NCBI GenBank assembly: GCA_041915365.1 | Contig: JAYSBP010000019.1 | Span: 1 to 26,100 of the forward strand | Source: UBA6016 sp041915365 | Lineage (GTDB): Bacteria; Campylobacterota; Campylobacteria; Campylobacterales; UBA6016 | Direction of reading: 5' to 3' | Length of the DNA stretch: 26,100 bases | In this document: in pieces, positions 1-7,406 of the stretch | Position numbering within the stretch: the stretch's first letter is position 1 | Layout of the letters: each line of letters opens with the position of its first letter | Translations under genes and position numbers: made by a program | Notes under the pieces: model-generated | Told to the model about the DNA's origin: nothing | Databases searched by the model: none | What the model saw: only the letters and a program-made list of their open reading frames with translations

Positions 1-309
1 GTCCACTATTTTGTTCGCACCCTTGATATAACAGGCTGTTCCGGTACACACAACACACGAGTGTTCACCGGCAGGCTTTAGCGTAAAGTAGTGGTAAAAA
101 GTAGCGACACCGTAAACCTTTGAGAGTGGAAGGCGAAGAGATGCGGCGACAAACTTCATAGGCTCGTCATCCAAAAAGCCGAAAGCCTCTTGTGCGGCAT
201 GCAGGGATTCAATAAGGGATGATTTTTCATACCCCATTTTTTTCATTGCACGGTCGAGAGCTTTGTAGCGTGGGTCGTTAGGCACTTGGGGTTTTGGCTG
301 GATAATCAT
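1..309 (-). CDS. hoxE: HoxE-type diaphorase subunit (NuoE 24 kDa family), 3' part outside window
   Basis: An open frame of 103 codons starts at the ATG complementary to 307-309 and runs off the left edge without a stop. It is a member of the NuoE/HoxE thioredoxin-like [2Fe-2S] family. Visible features are the helical N-terminal half (residues 15-60), the family block YGVATFYHYF (66-75), the stretch LKPAGEHSC (77-85) and the first cluster cysteine pair CTGTAC (C88 and C93). The second pair lies beyond the window. The N-terminal wording (RYKALDRAMKK, SLIESLHAAQEAFG) is closer, from memory, to HoxE of NAD-reducing group 3d [NiFe] hydrogenases than to respiratory NuoE, so hoxFUYH would be expected next. 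An AAGGG ribosome binding site precedes the ATG by about 10 bases. G+C is about 48% over 1-300 (hand count) against about 37% in the adjacent yaaA gene, which suggests acquisition. A NuoE or FdsG relative of another dehydrogenase is the main alternative. Confidence 0.8.
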   Translation of the reverse strand, partial: MIIQPKPQVPNDPRYKALDRAMKKMGYEKSSLIESLHAAQEAFGFLDDEPMKFVAASLRLPLSKVYGVATFYHYFTLKPAGEHSCVVCTGTACYIKGANKIVD

Positions 310-400
310 CTTTTGGTAACCCTTTAGTATTTATATGGTCATATTTTATTTTACTATTAGCAAGTATAAAAAAGCTTAATGACCAAAGTATTACGCAATC
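310..400 (-). promoter_or_regulatory. Candidate promoter/operator region of the hox gene
   Basis: This 91-base AT-rich gap separates the yaaA stop from the hoxE start and is the only visible place for a promoter of the leftward hox gene. It contains a short inverted repeat, ATATG-GT-CATAT at 333-344, about 24 bases upstream of the start codon, and a second distant pair TGGTCAT/ATGACCA. On the minus strand a TATACT hexamer could serve as a -10 box, but no convincing -35 box lies at the usual distance. No sigma-54 type GG/GC element was seen. The regulatory role is inference only. Confidence 0.25.
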
Positions 401-1147
401 TTAAAAAGAAGATGTCTCAAATATAGGCTCTACGAGGTGCTCTTTTTTCATTATCTCAACAAGTTTTAGATTTTTTATTTGTAAATTCATTACGTCGTCT
501 ATCGATTTTGCGCTAGACATCGCAATCTCTCGCAAAAATAACCCTCTATGCTCTTTTGCATTGTGACTTACGACTTTGCCACCTTTTAGGAATTTTGGTT
601 TTAGCGTAGGTACTTTTGGGGTATAAAACTTCTCATAATATCCCGCCAGCAAATCCAATATTTCGCACTCTTCAAACATTGCATCTAAAGAGGCGGAAAA
701 CTCTTGTTTGTAGTATTTGGCAGCGTCAATGCCGTCTATTTTTACACCTTGTTTTAACTTATAGTTTGGTATTTCATCAGATGAGAGTAATGGACCAAAC
801 AAGTTTGAGAAAATAAGCACATTGTCAAATATGTATTTTTTTGCATCCGCATGGAGAGTGTAAAAATCAAGCGCTTTGTAGGCAACCCCCGCATATCTTA
901 GTATTGCCTTTTGCGTTGGCAATTCAAATACACTATCTCTGTACTCGCTGTTTTGTTCGAGTGTTTTTAGCTCAAAAAACTCCAGCAAAGCTTTTTCATC
1001 CAAAGTTTGCTTATACTCTTCAAACCGCTTTAAAAGTTCATAACGCTTCTCGTAAAGAGATGAAAAAATAAAAGATTTTGGGGATATTGGGGCTAGGTTT
1101 CCGCCCGCCTCTTTTGATTCAGCGGGGGATAGTAGTGTGTATAGCAT
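401..1147 (-). CDS. yaaA: YaaA/DUF328 family protein (peroxide stress type)
   Basis: The 248-residue product matches the YaaA (DUF328, UPF0246) family. It shows the N-terminal LLSPAES element, the block RYAGVAYKALDF (about residues 83-94), the central segment LIFSNLFGPL followed by IPNYKLKQG, and the C-terminal pattern HNAKEHRGLFLREIA. In Escherichia coli the family member limits intracellular iron under peroxide stress and binds DNA; that role is carried over by homology only. It is a soluble cytoplasmic protein with no signal peptide or membrane segment. The ATG overlaps the carA stop by one base (TAATG), so it is the last gene of a DUF507-carA-yaaA transcription unit and is probably translationally coupled. 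It ends 91 bases before the hoxE start. The family assignment is firm; the physiological role is not. Confidence 0.85.
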   Translation of the reverse strand: MLYTLLSPAESKEAGGNLAPISPKSFIFSSLYEKRYELLKRFEEYKQTLDEKALLEFFELKTLEQNSEYRDSVFELPTQKAILRYAGVAYKALDFYTLHADAKKYIFDNVLIFSNLFGPLLSSDEIPNYKLKQGVKIDGIDAAKYYKQEFSASLDAMFEECEILDLLAGYYEKFYTPKVPTLKPKFLKGGKVVSHNAKEHRGLFLREIAMSSAKSIDDVMNLQIKNLKLVEIMKKEHLVEPIFETSSF

Positions 1148-2265
1148 TAAATATCTGCTACGAATTCTTTAAATAGATATTTGCTCTCATGCGGTCCAGG
1201 GGAACTCTCAGGGTGAAATTGTACGCTAAATACGTTTTTGTTTTTGTATCTTAAGCCCTCAATAGTATCGTCAAAAAGATTGATATGCGTTGGCTCGGCA
1301 ACCTCAAGTATCTCGTTTGGCACATTGTAATTATGATTTTGAGCGGTTATCTCTACGCCGCCCGTCTTTAGATTTTTGACAGGGTGGTTACCGCCGTGAT
1401 GTCCAAATTTTAGCTTGTAAGTCTCGTATCCAAAAGCGATAGATAGGAGCTGATGACCAAGACAAATACCAAATATCGGAATATCCGCAGCTATTAGCTT
1501 CTTAATTTCCGCAACTTCTTCTGTGAGCACAAGCGGGTCGCCCGGGCCATTTGATAAAAACACCCCTTTTACTTCACCGCTTTTGAATCTATCTATTACC
1601 ACGTCCGCTTTTGTATGATGCGGCACAACCTCTACTGAGGCTCCCGCCTCGACAAGTTCATTTAGGATATTTAGCTTTGCACCAAAATCGTAAGCGACTA
1701 TTTTTTTGAGATCTGCGCAAGGCTCTTTGTAACAAAAATGCGCTTCGTTCCATGCCGCTTGCGTATGGGTATAAGCCTCTGTCGTACTGACCTCTTTTAT
1801 GTAATTGATGTCGCCGATTTTTGGGCTAGAGGCAAGGCGTTTTGCCAGCTCCTCTTTGTCAAAACACTCGGTAGAGGCGATAGCAGGCATAGCCCCCTCT
1901 TCCCTCATAATTTTCGTCAAAAATCTAGTATCTATACCGCAAATACCGATAATGCCATGTCTTTTTAGATAATCGGAGAGATTTTCTTTGCCTCTGAAAT
2001 TTGAGTAGTCCGGCTGATAGTTTCTTACTATCACAGCTTTGGCATACACTCCACGGCTCTCTTGGTCATCTTCGTTTACGCCTACGTTTCCGATTTCCGG
2101 CATTGTGAAAGTGATAAACTGCCCTGCATAGCTAGGGTCAGAAATAATCTCTTGGTATCCGGTAAGAGAGGTATTAAATACTATCTCGCCTACACTTGTT
2201 CCCTCGGCACCGAATGACTCTGCCTCTAGGTATATTCCATTTTCAAGATAAAGAGCTACTTTCAC
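1147..2265 (-). CDS. carA: Carbamoyl-phosphate synthase small (glutaminase) subunit
   Basis: CarA hydrolyses glutamine and channels ammonia to the large subunit CarB for carbamoyl phosphate, the precursor of pyrimidines and arginine. The 372-residue length is normal. The N-terminal CarA domain carries SLTGYQEIISDPSYAGQ (33-49) and PEIGNVG. The C-terminal class I glutamine amidotransferase domain shows SNGPGDP, the nucleophile C268 in FGICLGHQ, and the H351/E353 pair in QFHPESSPGPHE, so the catalytic triad is intact. The start is GTG and overlaps the stop of the upstream DUF507 gene by four bases (GTGA), a usual coupling arrangement. carB is not in the window. Its linkage with DUF507 and yaaA shows no obvious functional logic beyond co-transcription. 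Confidence 0.97.
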   Translation of the reverse strand: MKVALYLENGIYLEAESFGAEGTSVGEIVFNTSLTGYQEIISDPSYAGQFITFTMPEIGNVGVNEDDQESRGVYAKAVIVRNYQPDYSNFRGKENLSDYLKRHGIIGICGIDTRFLTKIMREEGAMPAIASTECFDKEELAKRLASSPKIGDINYIKEVSTTEAYTHTQAAWNEAHFCYKEPCADLKKIVAYDFGAKLNILNELVEAGASVEVVPHHTKADVVIDRFKSGEVKGVFLSNGPGDPLVLTEEVAEIKKLIAADIPIFGICLGHQLLSIAFGYETYKLKFGHHGGNHPVKNLKTGGVEITAQNHNYNVPNEILEVAEPTHINLFDDTIEGLRYKNKNVFSVQFHPESSPGPHESKYLFKEFVADI

Positions 2266-2813
2266 AGCATTCCTCTTTTTGTTAGTTCATCTTCATATAG
2301 TTTTTGCACGACTATCTCGTACTCTTCGCTACCCTCTACGAGATTTCTCTTGTAGTTTCGCACTTTTTCTTTTACCGAATCCTCAATGCTATCTTGGCTT
2401 TTCACAAAATCAAGCATCGCCTTAACTATAATAGTCTTTATTCTCGTTTCCGTGACAGAGTAGTCAGCTAGGTCATCATTCCAAATCTCATCAAGTATTT
2501 TGTGAGCCATAGAGTTAAATCTCTCTTCTTGCTCCAAAATAAGCCCCATCTCTCCTGACACCTTTCGTTTTACCATCCAAAAGAGTTGTTTTCTGTCAGG
2601 GCTCAAAAACTCTATCTCTTCTTCGTTTTGCTCCAAAAGTTTTCTTACTTTCTCGTCCACAGAGTATTCAAGGTCAATATCTGCATCTATTACCTTAAGA
2701 CAAGCAGCCTTTATAGGGTCCACGCCGTGTTTCATCTGGACAAGTCCACTATTTAGTAAATCAAGTGTGATTTTATTCGCTATGTAGGGAGCGTGCGTAG
2801 TTCTAATTCTCAT
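2262..2813 (-). CDS. DUF507 family protein
   Basis: A 183-residue cytoplasmic, highly charged and largely helical protein. It resembles the DUF507 family common in Campylobacterota, with the N-terminal RTTHAPYIANKITLDL segment and repeated helical stretches such as VDEKVRKLLEQNEEEIEF and DSVKEKVRNYKRNLV. The internal resemblance of these stretches suggests two related halves (about 1-90 and 95-183); this is inference. No catalytic motif, membrane segment or signal peptide is visible, and no function is established that I can name. The gene overlaps carA by four bases and is the first gene of that unit. The 68 bases upstream (2814-2881) hold an AT-rich inverted repeat (2829-2836 with 2846-2853) but no clear promoter, so it may also be read through from the radical SAM gene. 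Confidence 0.75.
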   Translation of the reverse strand: MRIRTTHAPYIANKITLDLLNSGLVQMKHGVDPIKAACLKVIDADIDLEYSVDEKVRKLLEQNEEEIEFLSPDRKQLFWMVKRKVSGEMGLILEQEERFNSMAHKILDEIWNDDLADYSVTETRIKTIIVKAMLDFVKSQDSIEDSVKEKVRNYKRNLVEGSEEYEIVVQKLYEDELTKRGML

Positions 2814-2881
2814 CTTTTATAACCCCCGTTTTTTCGTAATGTTAGCGAAAAAAAGCTAATTTTTAGGCAAGTGAAAAAGGG

Positions 2882-3838
2882 CTAGTAGCTTATTAGTGCG
2901 GAGGTGAGGGCCTCTCTTATGTGTTTCATTTGAGTGTGTTTTACTAGGCACCACTCAGGAGACAATAGTGTCTCATCGTCTATCCCCGCTGTTACCCTTT
3001 GCACACTTATATCGGGAGGTAAATTTTGTATACACCTAACTAATATTTTGATGTACGCCTCTTCACTTATCGGCTCAAATTTTCCGGCTTTGTATTCATT
3101 TGCCAGAGCCGTATTTTTGACAACATAAAGTGGATGAAACTTGATAGAGTCTACGCCAAGGGCAAGCGTCTTTTCAAATGTTTTATACATCATCTCTTCA
3201 GACTCTTCTGGAAGTCCGAATATCAAATGTGCGCACAGATTTAGTCCATAGCTTTTTACTAGCTTTACGGCTCTCTCTACATTTTCAAAATCGTGACCTC
3301 GATTTATCTTCTCTAGCGTCTCGTCAAAAACGCTTTGTATCCCTATTTCTACCCATATCTCTTTGGTTTTTGACAGCTCAGCCAAAAATTTTATTATCTC
3401 TTCGTCTATGCAATCACTTCTGGTGCCAATACTAAGCCCTATAACGTCATCAAACTCGAGAGCCCTTGTATAGAGTGCCTTTAGCGTATCAATCGGGGCA
3501 TACGTATTTGAAAATGACTGGAAATAAACGATAAACGAAGAGGCTTTAAATTTTTTGTGAAGTCTATTTTTTGTTTTTTGTATCTGCGATTCAAGAGAGA
3601 GAAGCTGAAACTCCAAAAGAGGGTTTTCTTTTGAGTTTGGATGCAGAGTAAATCTTTTTTTTGGGGATTGGGCTATGTTTGGGCTAAATGACTCGTTTTC
3701 ACAAAAACTACATCCGCCGACGGCCACCGAGCCGTCTATATTTGGGCATGTAAAACCCGGCATACTTACCGGAATTTTATAAATTTTTTGACCGAACTTT
3801 TTACGTAAATACCTACCGAACGTGAGAAGATTTTTCAT
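2882..3838 (-). CDS. TIGR01212/YhcC-family radical SAM protein
   Basis: The 318-residue product belongs to the TIGR01212 (YhcC-like) radical SAM group, related to the Elp3 fold. The N-terminus shows the family block KIYKIPVSMPGFTCPN and the cluster cysteines in TCPNIDGS...GGCSFC, where the spacing of the first cysteine to the CxxC pair is the wide one typical of this family. Further family features are IVYFQSFSNTYAP, the SAM-domain strand SIGTRSDCID, the block VEIGIQSVFDETL and LCAHLIFGLPEE. The substrate is unknown to me; related proteins act on tRNA or other macromolecules. It follows purF with a five-base gap and ends the trxB-dapB-purF-radical SAM unit. The ATG has an AGGA ribosome binding site overlapping the purF stop. 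Confidence 0.88.
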   Translation of the reverse strand: MKNLLTFGRYLRKKFGQKIYKIPVSMPGFTCPNIDGSVAVGGCSFCENESFSPNIAQSPKKRFTLHPNSKENPLLEFQLLSLESQIQKTKNRLHKKFKASSFIVYFQSFSNTYAPIDTLKALYTRALEFDDVIGLSIGTRSDCIDEEIIKFLAELSKTKEIWVEIGIQSVFDETLEKINRGHDFENVERAVKLVKSYGLNLCAHLIFGLPEESEEMMYKTFEKTLALGVDSIKFHPLYVVKNTALANEYKAGKFEPISEEAYIKILVRCIQNLPPDISVQRVTAGIDDETLLSPEWCLVKHTQMKHIREALTSALISY

Positions 3839-3843
3839 GCGTC

Positions 3844-5193
3844 CTAAATTATGTATTTCCCGTCAAAGCAAGCCTTGCAATACTCTTGTTCATCACCACC
3901 GCACGCATTGAGCAGACCATCTACACTCAAATACGCCAAAGAATCGGCGCCGATAAACTTCTTAACCTCGTCAACACTTTTTGATGCGCTTATTAAGTGC
4001 GTTTTGTCAGGCGTATCAATACCGTAGTAACAAGGATCACTCGTAGGTGGAGAGGATATTCTCATGTGTACCTCCGCCGCCCCTGCGTCACGAAGCATCC
4101 TAACTATCTGCTTGCTTGTAGTGCCTCTGACAATACTATCATCAATTACAACCACTTTTTTGCCGGCTATCAACTCTTTTATCGGGCTAAGCTTCATCTT
4201 AACTTTGAGGTCTCTTATTTCTTGTGCTGGTTCTATAAATGTTCTTCCGACATAATGGTTTCTGATGATGCCAAGCTCAAAAGGTATACCGCTTTGTCTA
4301 GCATACCCGAGCGCCGCCGGAACGCCGCTGTCAGGCACAGGTATTACCATATCGGCATCTACCGGCAACTCACGAGCCAATGCCATACCCATCTCGATTC
4401 TAGCGGCGTATGCGCTCTTGCCAAAAAGGAGGCTGTCAGGTCTTGCAAAATATACGTATTCAAATATACATTTTTTTGGAGTAGGCTCGAATACTTGAAT
4501 AGATTGAGGCTCTTTACCATCTTCAAATATTAGCATCTCTCCTGGGTTTACATCACGTACAAACCTTGCACCCACAAGGTCAAAGGCGCACGTTTCGCTA
4601 GCTACCACCCAGCCTTTACCGAGCCTACCGAGACTAAGTGGCCTAAAACCATGCGGATCCCTAATAGCAAACATCTTTGTTCGTGATAAAAATACAAAAC
4701 AATATGCCCCGGTAACTTTTTTGACCGCATCGATAATTCTATCTTTGAGTCTTGTTTTTTCGCTTCTCGAGATGAGATGAATGAGGTTTTCCGTATCCAT
4801 CGACGATTGGAAAATAGCTCCACTTTTGATGAGAGCGTCTCGCACCTCTTTTGCGTTTGTAAGATTGCCGTTGTGAACTATAGACATTTCACCGAGGTCA
4901 TATCTAGCAAATACAGGCTGTGCATCGAGAATGCTATCTTCTCCGGCAGTTGAGTATCTATTGTGTCCGATAGCCATCGTACCGGCAAGTTTTTCTAGCT
5001 TCTCCTCATTGAAGACCCTAGTTACAAGACCCCTATCTTTGATGGTAAAAATCTTTTTGCCGTTTGAGGAGCTAATACCGCTGGCCTCCTGTCCACGATG
5101 TTGCATCGCAAAAAGTGAGAAATAAGCTATCTTAGAAGCCGCAGGAACTCCGAATACGCCGACAACGGCACACTTTTCATTTAAATCATGCAT
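3844..5193 (-). CDS. purF: Amidophosphoribosyltransferase
   Basis: PurF catalyses the first committed step of purine synthesis, transferring glutamine ammonia to PRPP to give 5-phosphoribosylamine. At 449 residues the length is normal. The N-terminal Ntn-hydrolase glutaminase domain has a seven-residue propeptide before C8 (EKCAVVGVFG), the GHNRYSTAG loop, and the SIVHNGNL strand. The C-terminal phosphoribosyltransferase domain has the PRPP loop VVVIDDSIVRGTTS. Cysteines near the C-terminus (ACGGDEQEYCKACF) fit an iron-sulfur cluster of the Bacillus-type enzyme rather than the cluster-free E. coli type; this is inference from their presence. It lies one base after dapB and five before the radical SAM gene, in one unit starting at trxB. 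Confidence 0.97.
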   Translation of the reverse strand: MHDLNEKCAVVGVFGVPAASKIAYFSLFAMQHRGQEASGISSSNGKKIFTIKDRGLVTRVFNEEKLEKLAGTMAIGHNRYSTAGEDSILDAQPVFARYDLGEMSIVHNGNLTNAKEVRDALIKSGAIFQSSMDTENLIHLISRSEKTRLKDRIIDAVKKVTGAYCFVFLSRTKMFAIRDPHGFRPLSLGRLGKGWVVASETCAFDLVGARFVRDVNPGEMLIFEDGKEPQSIQVFEPTPKKCIFEYVYFARPDSLLFGKSAYAARIEMGMALARELPVDADMVIPVPDSGVPAALGYARQSGIPFELGIIRNHYVGRTFIEPAQEIRDLKVKMKLSPIKELIAGKKVVVIDDSIVRGTTSKQIVRMLRDAGAAEVHMRISSPPTSDPCYYGIDTPDKTHLISASKSVDEVKKFIGADSLAYLSVDGLLNACGGDEQEYCKACFDGKYII

Positions 5194-5194
5194 T

Positions 5195-5959
5195 TTATAT
5201 ACCTAGACAATCTTGTATTTTATAGAGACCGTTTTTTTTCTGTCCCGATAGCCACATAGCCGCCTTTACTGCACCTTTTGCAAAAGTATCCCTGCTTGTA
5301 GCGGTATGAGACAACCTAAGAAATTCTCCGTCATTGTAAAAACCAACCGTATGCTCGCCGACTATATCGCCGCCCCTCAACGCCATTACGGCTATTTCGT
5401 CTTTTGTTCTAGCGCCTATATTCCCATCTCTACCGCTCACTCTTACGGAGTCAAGGTCTAGCCCACGGCCTGCCGCCGCATACTCTGCAAGTGTCAAAGC
5501 CGTGCCGCTTGGAGCGTCTTTTTTGTGTCTATGGTGCATCTCGACTATCTCAATGTCAAACTCTCTTAGTTTCTCAGAGGCCGTTTTCACGAGTGAATTT
5601 AGGAGAGCTACCCCAAGAGACATATTTGTCGCATAGAGTATCGGCATACTTTTTGACGCATCTCTCAATAAATTTTGCTGATGTGGATTAAGACCAGTTG
5701 TGCCTATTACGAGAGCTTTTGGATTTTTTTCTGCCGCCTCGAGCAGCTCCTCTGTACCTTCCGGTGATGTAAAATCTATAGCCACGTCGCATTTTGACAA
5801 AAAATCTACAGCGTCCTTGGATACGAGAGTATCTTCATAGCCACAGTTTTCGCCCTTGAAATAAACAGAGGAAAGCTCCATTCCTTCGCTCTCTCTAACT
5901 ATTGCGCATAGCAGTTTACCAACTCTGCCGCTCGCCCCATAAATTCCGACTTTTACCAT
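5195..5959 (-). CDS. dapB: 4-hydroxy-tetrahydrodipicolinate reductase
   Basis: DapB performs the pyridine-nucleotide-dependent reduction of 4-hydroxy-tetrahydrodipicolinate in lysine and diaminopimelate synthesis. The 254-residue protein shows the N-terminal Rossmann motif VGIYGASGRVGKLL, the family strand VAIDFTSPEGT, GTTGLNPHQ, and the active-site signature EMHHRHKKDAPSGTA carrying the catalytic histidine and lysine. The C-terminal ALRGGDIVGEHTV block is also typical. The ATG follows the trxB stop by one base, with an AGGCGG ribosome binding site inside the end of trxB. It shares this region with two other aspartate-family genes, hom and the aminotransferase, about 3-5 kb away on the same strand. 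Confidence 0.96.
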   Translation of the reverse strand: MVKVGIYGASGRVGKLLCAIVRESEGMELSSVYFKGENCGYEDTLVSKDAVDFLSKCDVAIDFTSPEGTEELLEAAEKNPKALVIGTTGLNPHQQNLLRDASKSMPILYATNMSLGVALLNSLVKTASEKLREFDIEIVEMHHRHKKDAPSGTALTLAEYAAAGRGLDLDSVRVSGRDGNIGARTKDEIAVMALRGGDIVGEHTVGFYNDGEFLRLSHTATSRDTFAKGAVKAAMWLSGQKKNGLYKIQDCLGI

Positions 5960-5960
5960 T

Positions 5961-6905
5961 TTAGTGACCGCCTTTGAAATTATCTATATATGATATCGCC
6001 TCAAGCGCAGCTACAGCCCCATCAGCCGCCGCACACACGACTTGTCTTGCAGCTTCACCTCTGACATCGCCGGCCGCAAAAAGCCCAGGAACATTTGTTC
6101 TCATTTTGAGATCAACTTTGACTTCGCCGCTTTGAACTAGCTCGCAAATACTGCTTCCGTCTTCTTGTATTAGTGAGCCATTATTTACCGTGCGCCCCAC
6201 AAAAACAAATATCCCAGGAACATCAAGCTTTCGCTCGCCATCAGCCGTCTCAACGATCACTCCGTTCACACCCATAGCGTCACCGACAACTTCTTTGACA
6301 GATGCATTCAAGATTAGCTCTATATTATCCATATGCTTCACTCTTTCTACCGACGAAGGTGCCGCCCTGAAGGTGTCTCTTCTATGAACAAGATATACTT
6401 TTTTGCAGATTTTTGCTAGATAGTGAGCCTCTTCAAGCGCCGTATCGCCACCGCCAAGCACCACAACTTCCTTACCCTTGTAAAAAAAGCCGTCGCAAGT
6501 AGCGCATGTACTCACGCCTCTTCCGAAAAACTCGCTCTCTCCCTTGAAACCACCTTTTTTCGGCACGGAACCAGTCGCCACTATGACGCCAATGGAGTCT
6601 TTTACGCTACCGTCCAAAAATGATATCTTAAAGCTTCCATCGTTATTCTTAGCTATTTTGTCAACGCCGTTCATTTCAAATTTTAGACCAAAGTGCTCGG
6701 CTTGAGGAAGCCAATCGGCCATAAAATCTAGGCCTGTTTTTACCTCTTTTATCCCTGGATAATTTTCCATTTCACTGCTCTGGGTTATCTGTCCGCCAGG
6801 CATACCCATATCAAACATCACGACATCTTTCAGTCCACCCCTACAAGCATAAATCCCGGCACTAAGTCCAGCCGGTCCGCCGCCTATAATAGCAAGTTCC
6901 AACAC
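5961..6905 (-). CDS. trxB: Thioredoxin-disulfide reductase
   Basis: TrxB passes electrons from NADPH through FAD and a redox disulfide to thioredoxin. The 314-residue product has the FAD motif IGGGPAGLSAGIYA at the N-terminus, the redox-active pair C134/C137 in CATCDGFF, the NADPH motif VVVLGGGDTALEEA followed by VHRRDTFRA, and the C-terminal FAD block GLFAAGDVRGEAARQV. The start is GTG with a GAGGA ribosome binding site seven bases upstream; a TTG directly after it is less well placed. It lies downstream of trxA on the same strand, but the two are separated by a strong hairpin terminator, so trxB probably has its own promoter in 6906-6968 (a weak GATACT element is visible). It is followed one base later by dapB. 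Confidence 0.96.
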   Translation of the reverse strand: MLELAIIGGGPAGLSAGIYACRGGLKDVVMFDMGMPGGQITQSSEMENYPGIKEVKTGLDFMADWLPQAEHFGLKFEMNGVDKIAKNNDGSFKISFLDGSVKDSIGVIVATGSVPKKGGFKGESEFFGRGVSTCATCDGFFYKGKEVVVLGGGDTALEEAHYLAKICKKVYLVHRRDTFRAAPSSVERVKHMDNIELILNASVKEVVGDAMGVNGVIVETADGERKLDVPGIFVFVGRTVNNGSLIQEDGSSICELVQSGEVKVDLKMRTNVPGLFAAGDVRGEAARQVVCAAADGAVAALEAISYIDNFKGGH

Positions 6906-6968
6906 TGTGTTATCCTCGTGTAGTTTTTGGAAGCGATAGTATCAAAAAAAGGTTGAATTTAATAAGAG

Positions 6969-6995
6969 AAAAACCGTCTTCTTTTGACGGTTTTT
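6969..6995 (-). terminator. Intrinsic terminator after trxA
   Basis: A perfect inverted repeat of ten bases, AAAAACCGTC at 6969-6978 and GACGGTTTTT at 6986-6995, flanks a seven-base loop. On the minus strand this forms an RNA hairpin with a CCGTC/GACGG core whose 3' arm ends in a U-run. It lies 12 bases past the trxA stop and before trxB, so it should end the trxA transcript. The symmetric A/T flanks mean it could act in both directions, but no plus-strand gene enters it. Confidence 0.8.
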
Positions 6996-7006
6996 GAAGG
7001 GAGTGA

Positions 7007-7327
7007 TTACGCTAAAAGAGAGTCTATTTTTTGTTTAAAAGTTTGTTTTGCCGCAGCGCCGACCATTTGGTCTACTACTTTGCCATCTTTTAGGAAAAGA
7101 ATAGTAGGGATAGATCTAATGCCAAATTTTACCGCAAGGTCTTGCTCTTCGTCAGTATTTACTTTGCAAACTTTCGCTTTGCCTTCATACTCTTCTGCAA
7201 GCTCTTCTATGATAGGGGCTACCATTCTGCACGGTCCACACCAAGGAGCCCAGAAGTCAACTACCGCAACGCCGGCAGAAACTGTCGCTTCAAAATTTGC
7301 AGCTGTTAAGTCTATATATTTTCCCAT
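7007..7327 (-). CDS. trxA: Thioredoxin 1
   Basis: A 106-residue classical cytoplasmic thioredoxin. The active-site disulfide WCGPC (C30, C33) is intact and is preceded by VAVVDFWAPWCGPC and followed by the buried ELAEEY helix. The cis-proline loop is present in SIPTILFLKDGK. There is no signal peptide. It reduces protein disulfides and is recycled by TrxB, encoded next to it. The gene is monocistronic as far as the sequence shows: a TATAAT promoter lies upstream, an AAGGA ribosome binding site precedes the ATG, and a hairpin terminator follows the stop. Confidence 0.97.
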   Translation of the reverse strand: MGKYIDLTAANFEATVSAGVAVVDFWAPWCGPCRMVAPIIEELAEEYEGKAKVCKVNTDEEQDLAVKFGIRSIPTILFLKDGKVVDQMVGAAAKQTFKQKIDSLLA

Positions 7328-7360
7328 CTTGCTTTCCTTTTTTAATTGGTTTATTTGGTG

Positions 7361-7366
7361 ATTATA
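7361..7366 (-). promoter_or_regulatory. trxA promoter, -10 element
   Basis: On the minus strand these bases read TATAAT, a perfect sigma-70 -10 hexamer, 34 bases upstream of the trxA ATG. No good -35 box is found at 16-18 bases (CATTGT is the nearest), which is common for vegetative promoters in Campylobacterota. The predicted leader is about 25-30 bases and includes the AAGGA ribosome binding site. Confidence 0.6.
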
Positions 7367-7406
7367 CGACCCATATTCTTTAACAATGCTTACTTTGAAA
7401 AAATTA

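Noticed and set aside
2829..2853. Inverted repeat TTTTTTCG/CGAAAAAA between the radical SAM and DUF507 genes, considered as a terminator
   Set aside because: On the minus strand the hairpin's 3' arm is an A-run with no following U-tract, and only two G-C pairs are present; an overlapping TTAGC/GCTAA hairpin followed by T's faces the plus strand, where no gene ends.
3997..4533. 178-residue plus-strand open frame opposite purF
   Set aside because: It lies wholly inside the conserved purF gene, has no ribosome binding site or recognisable family, and reads as an antisense shadow.
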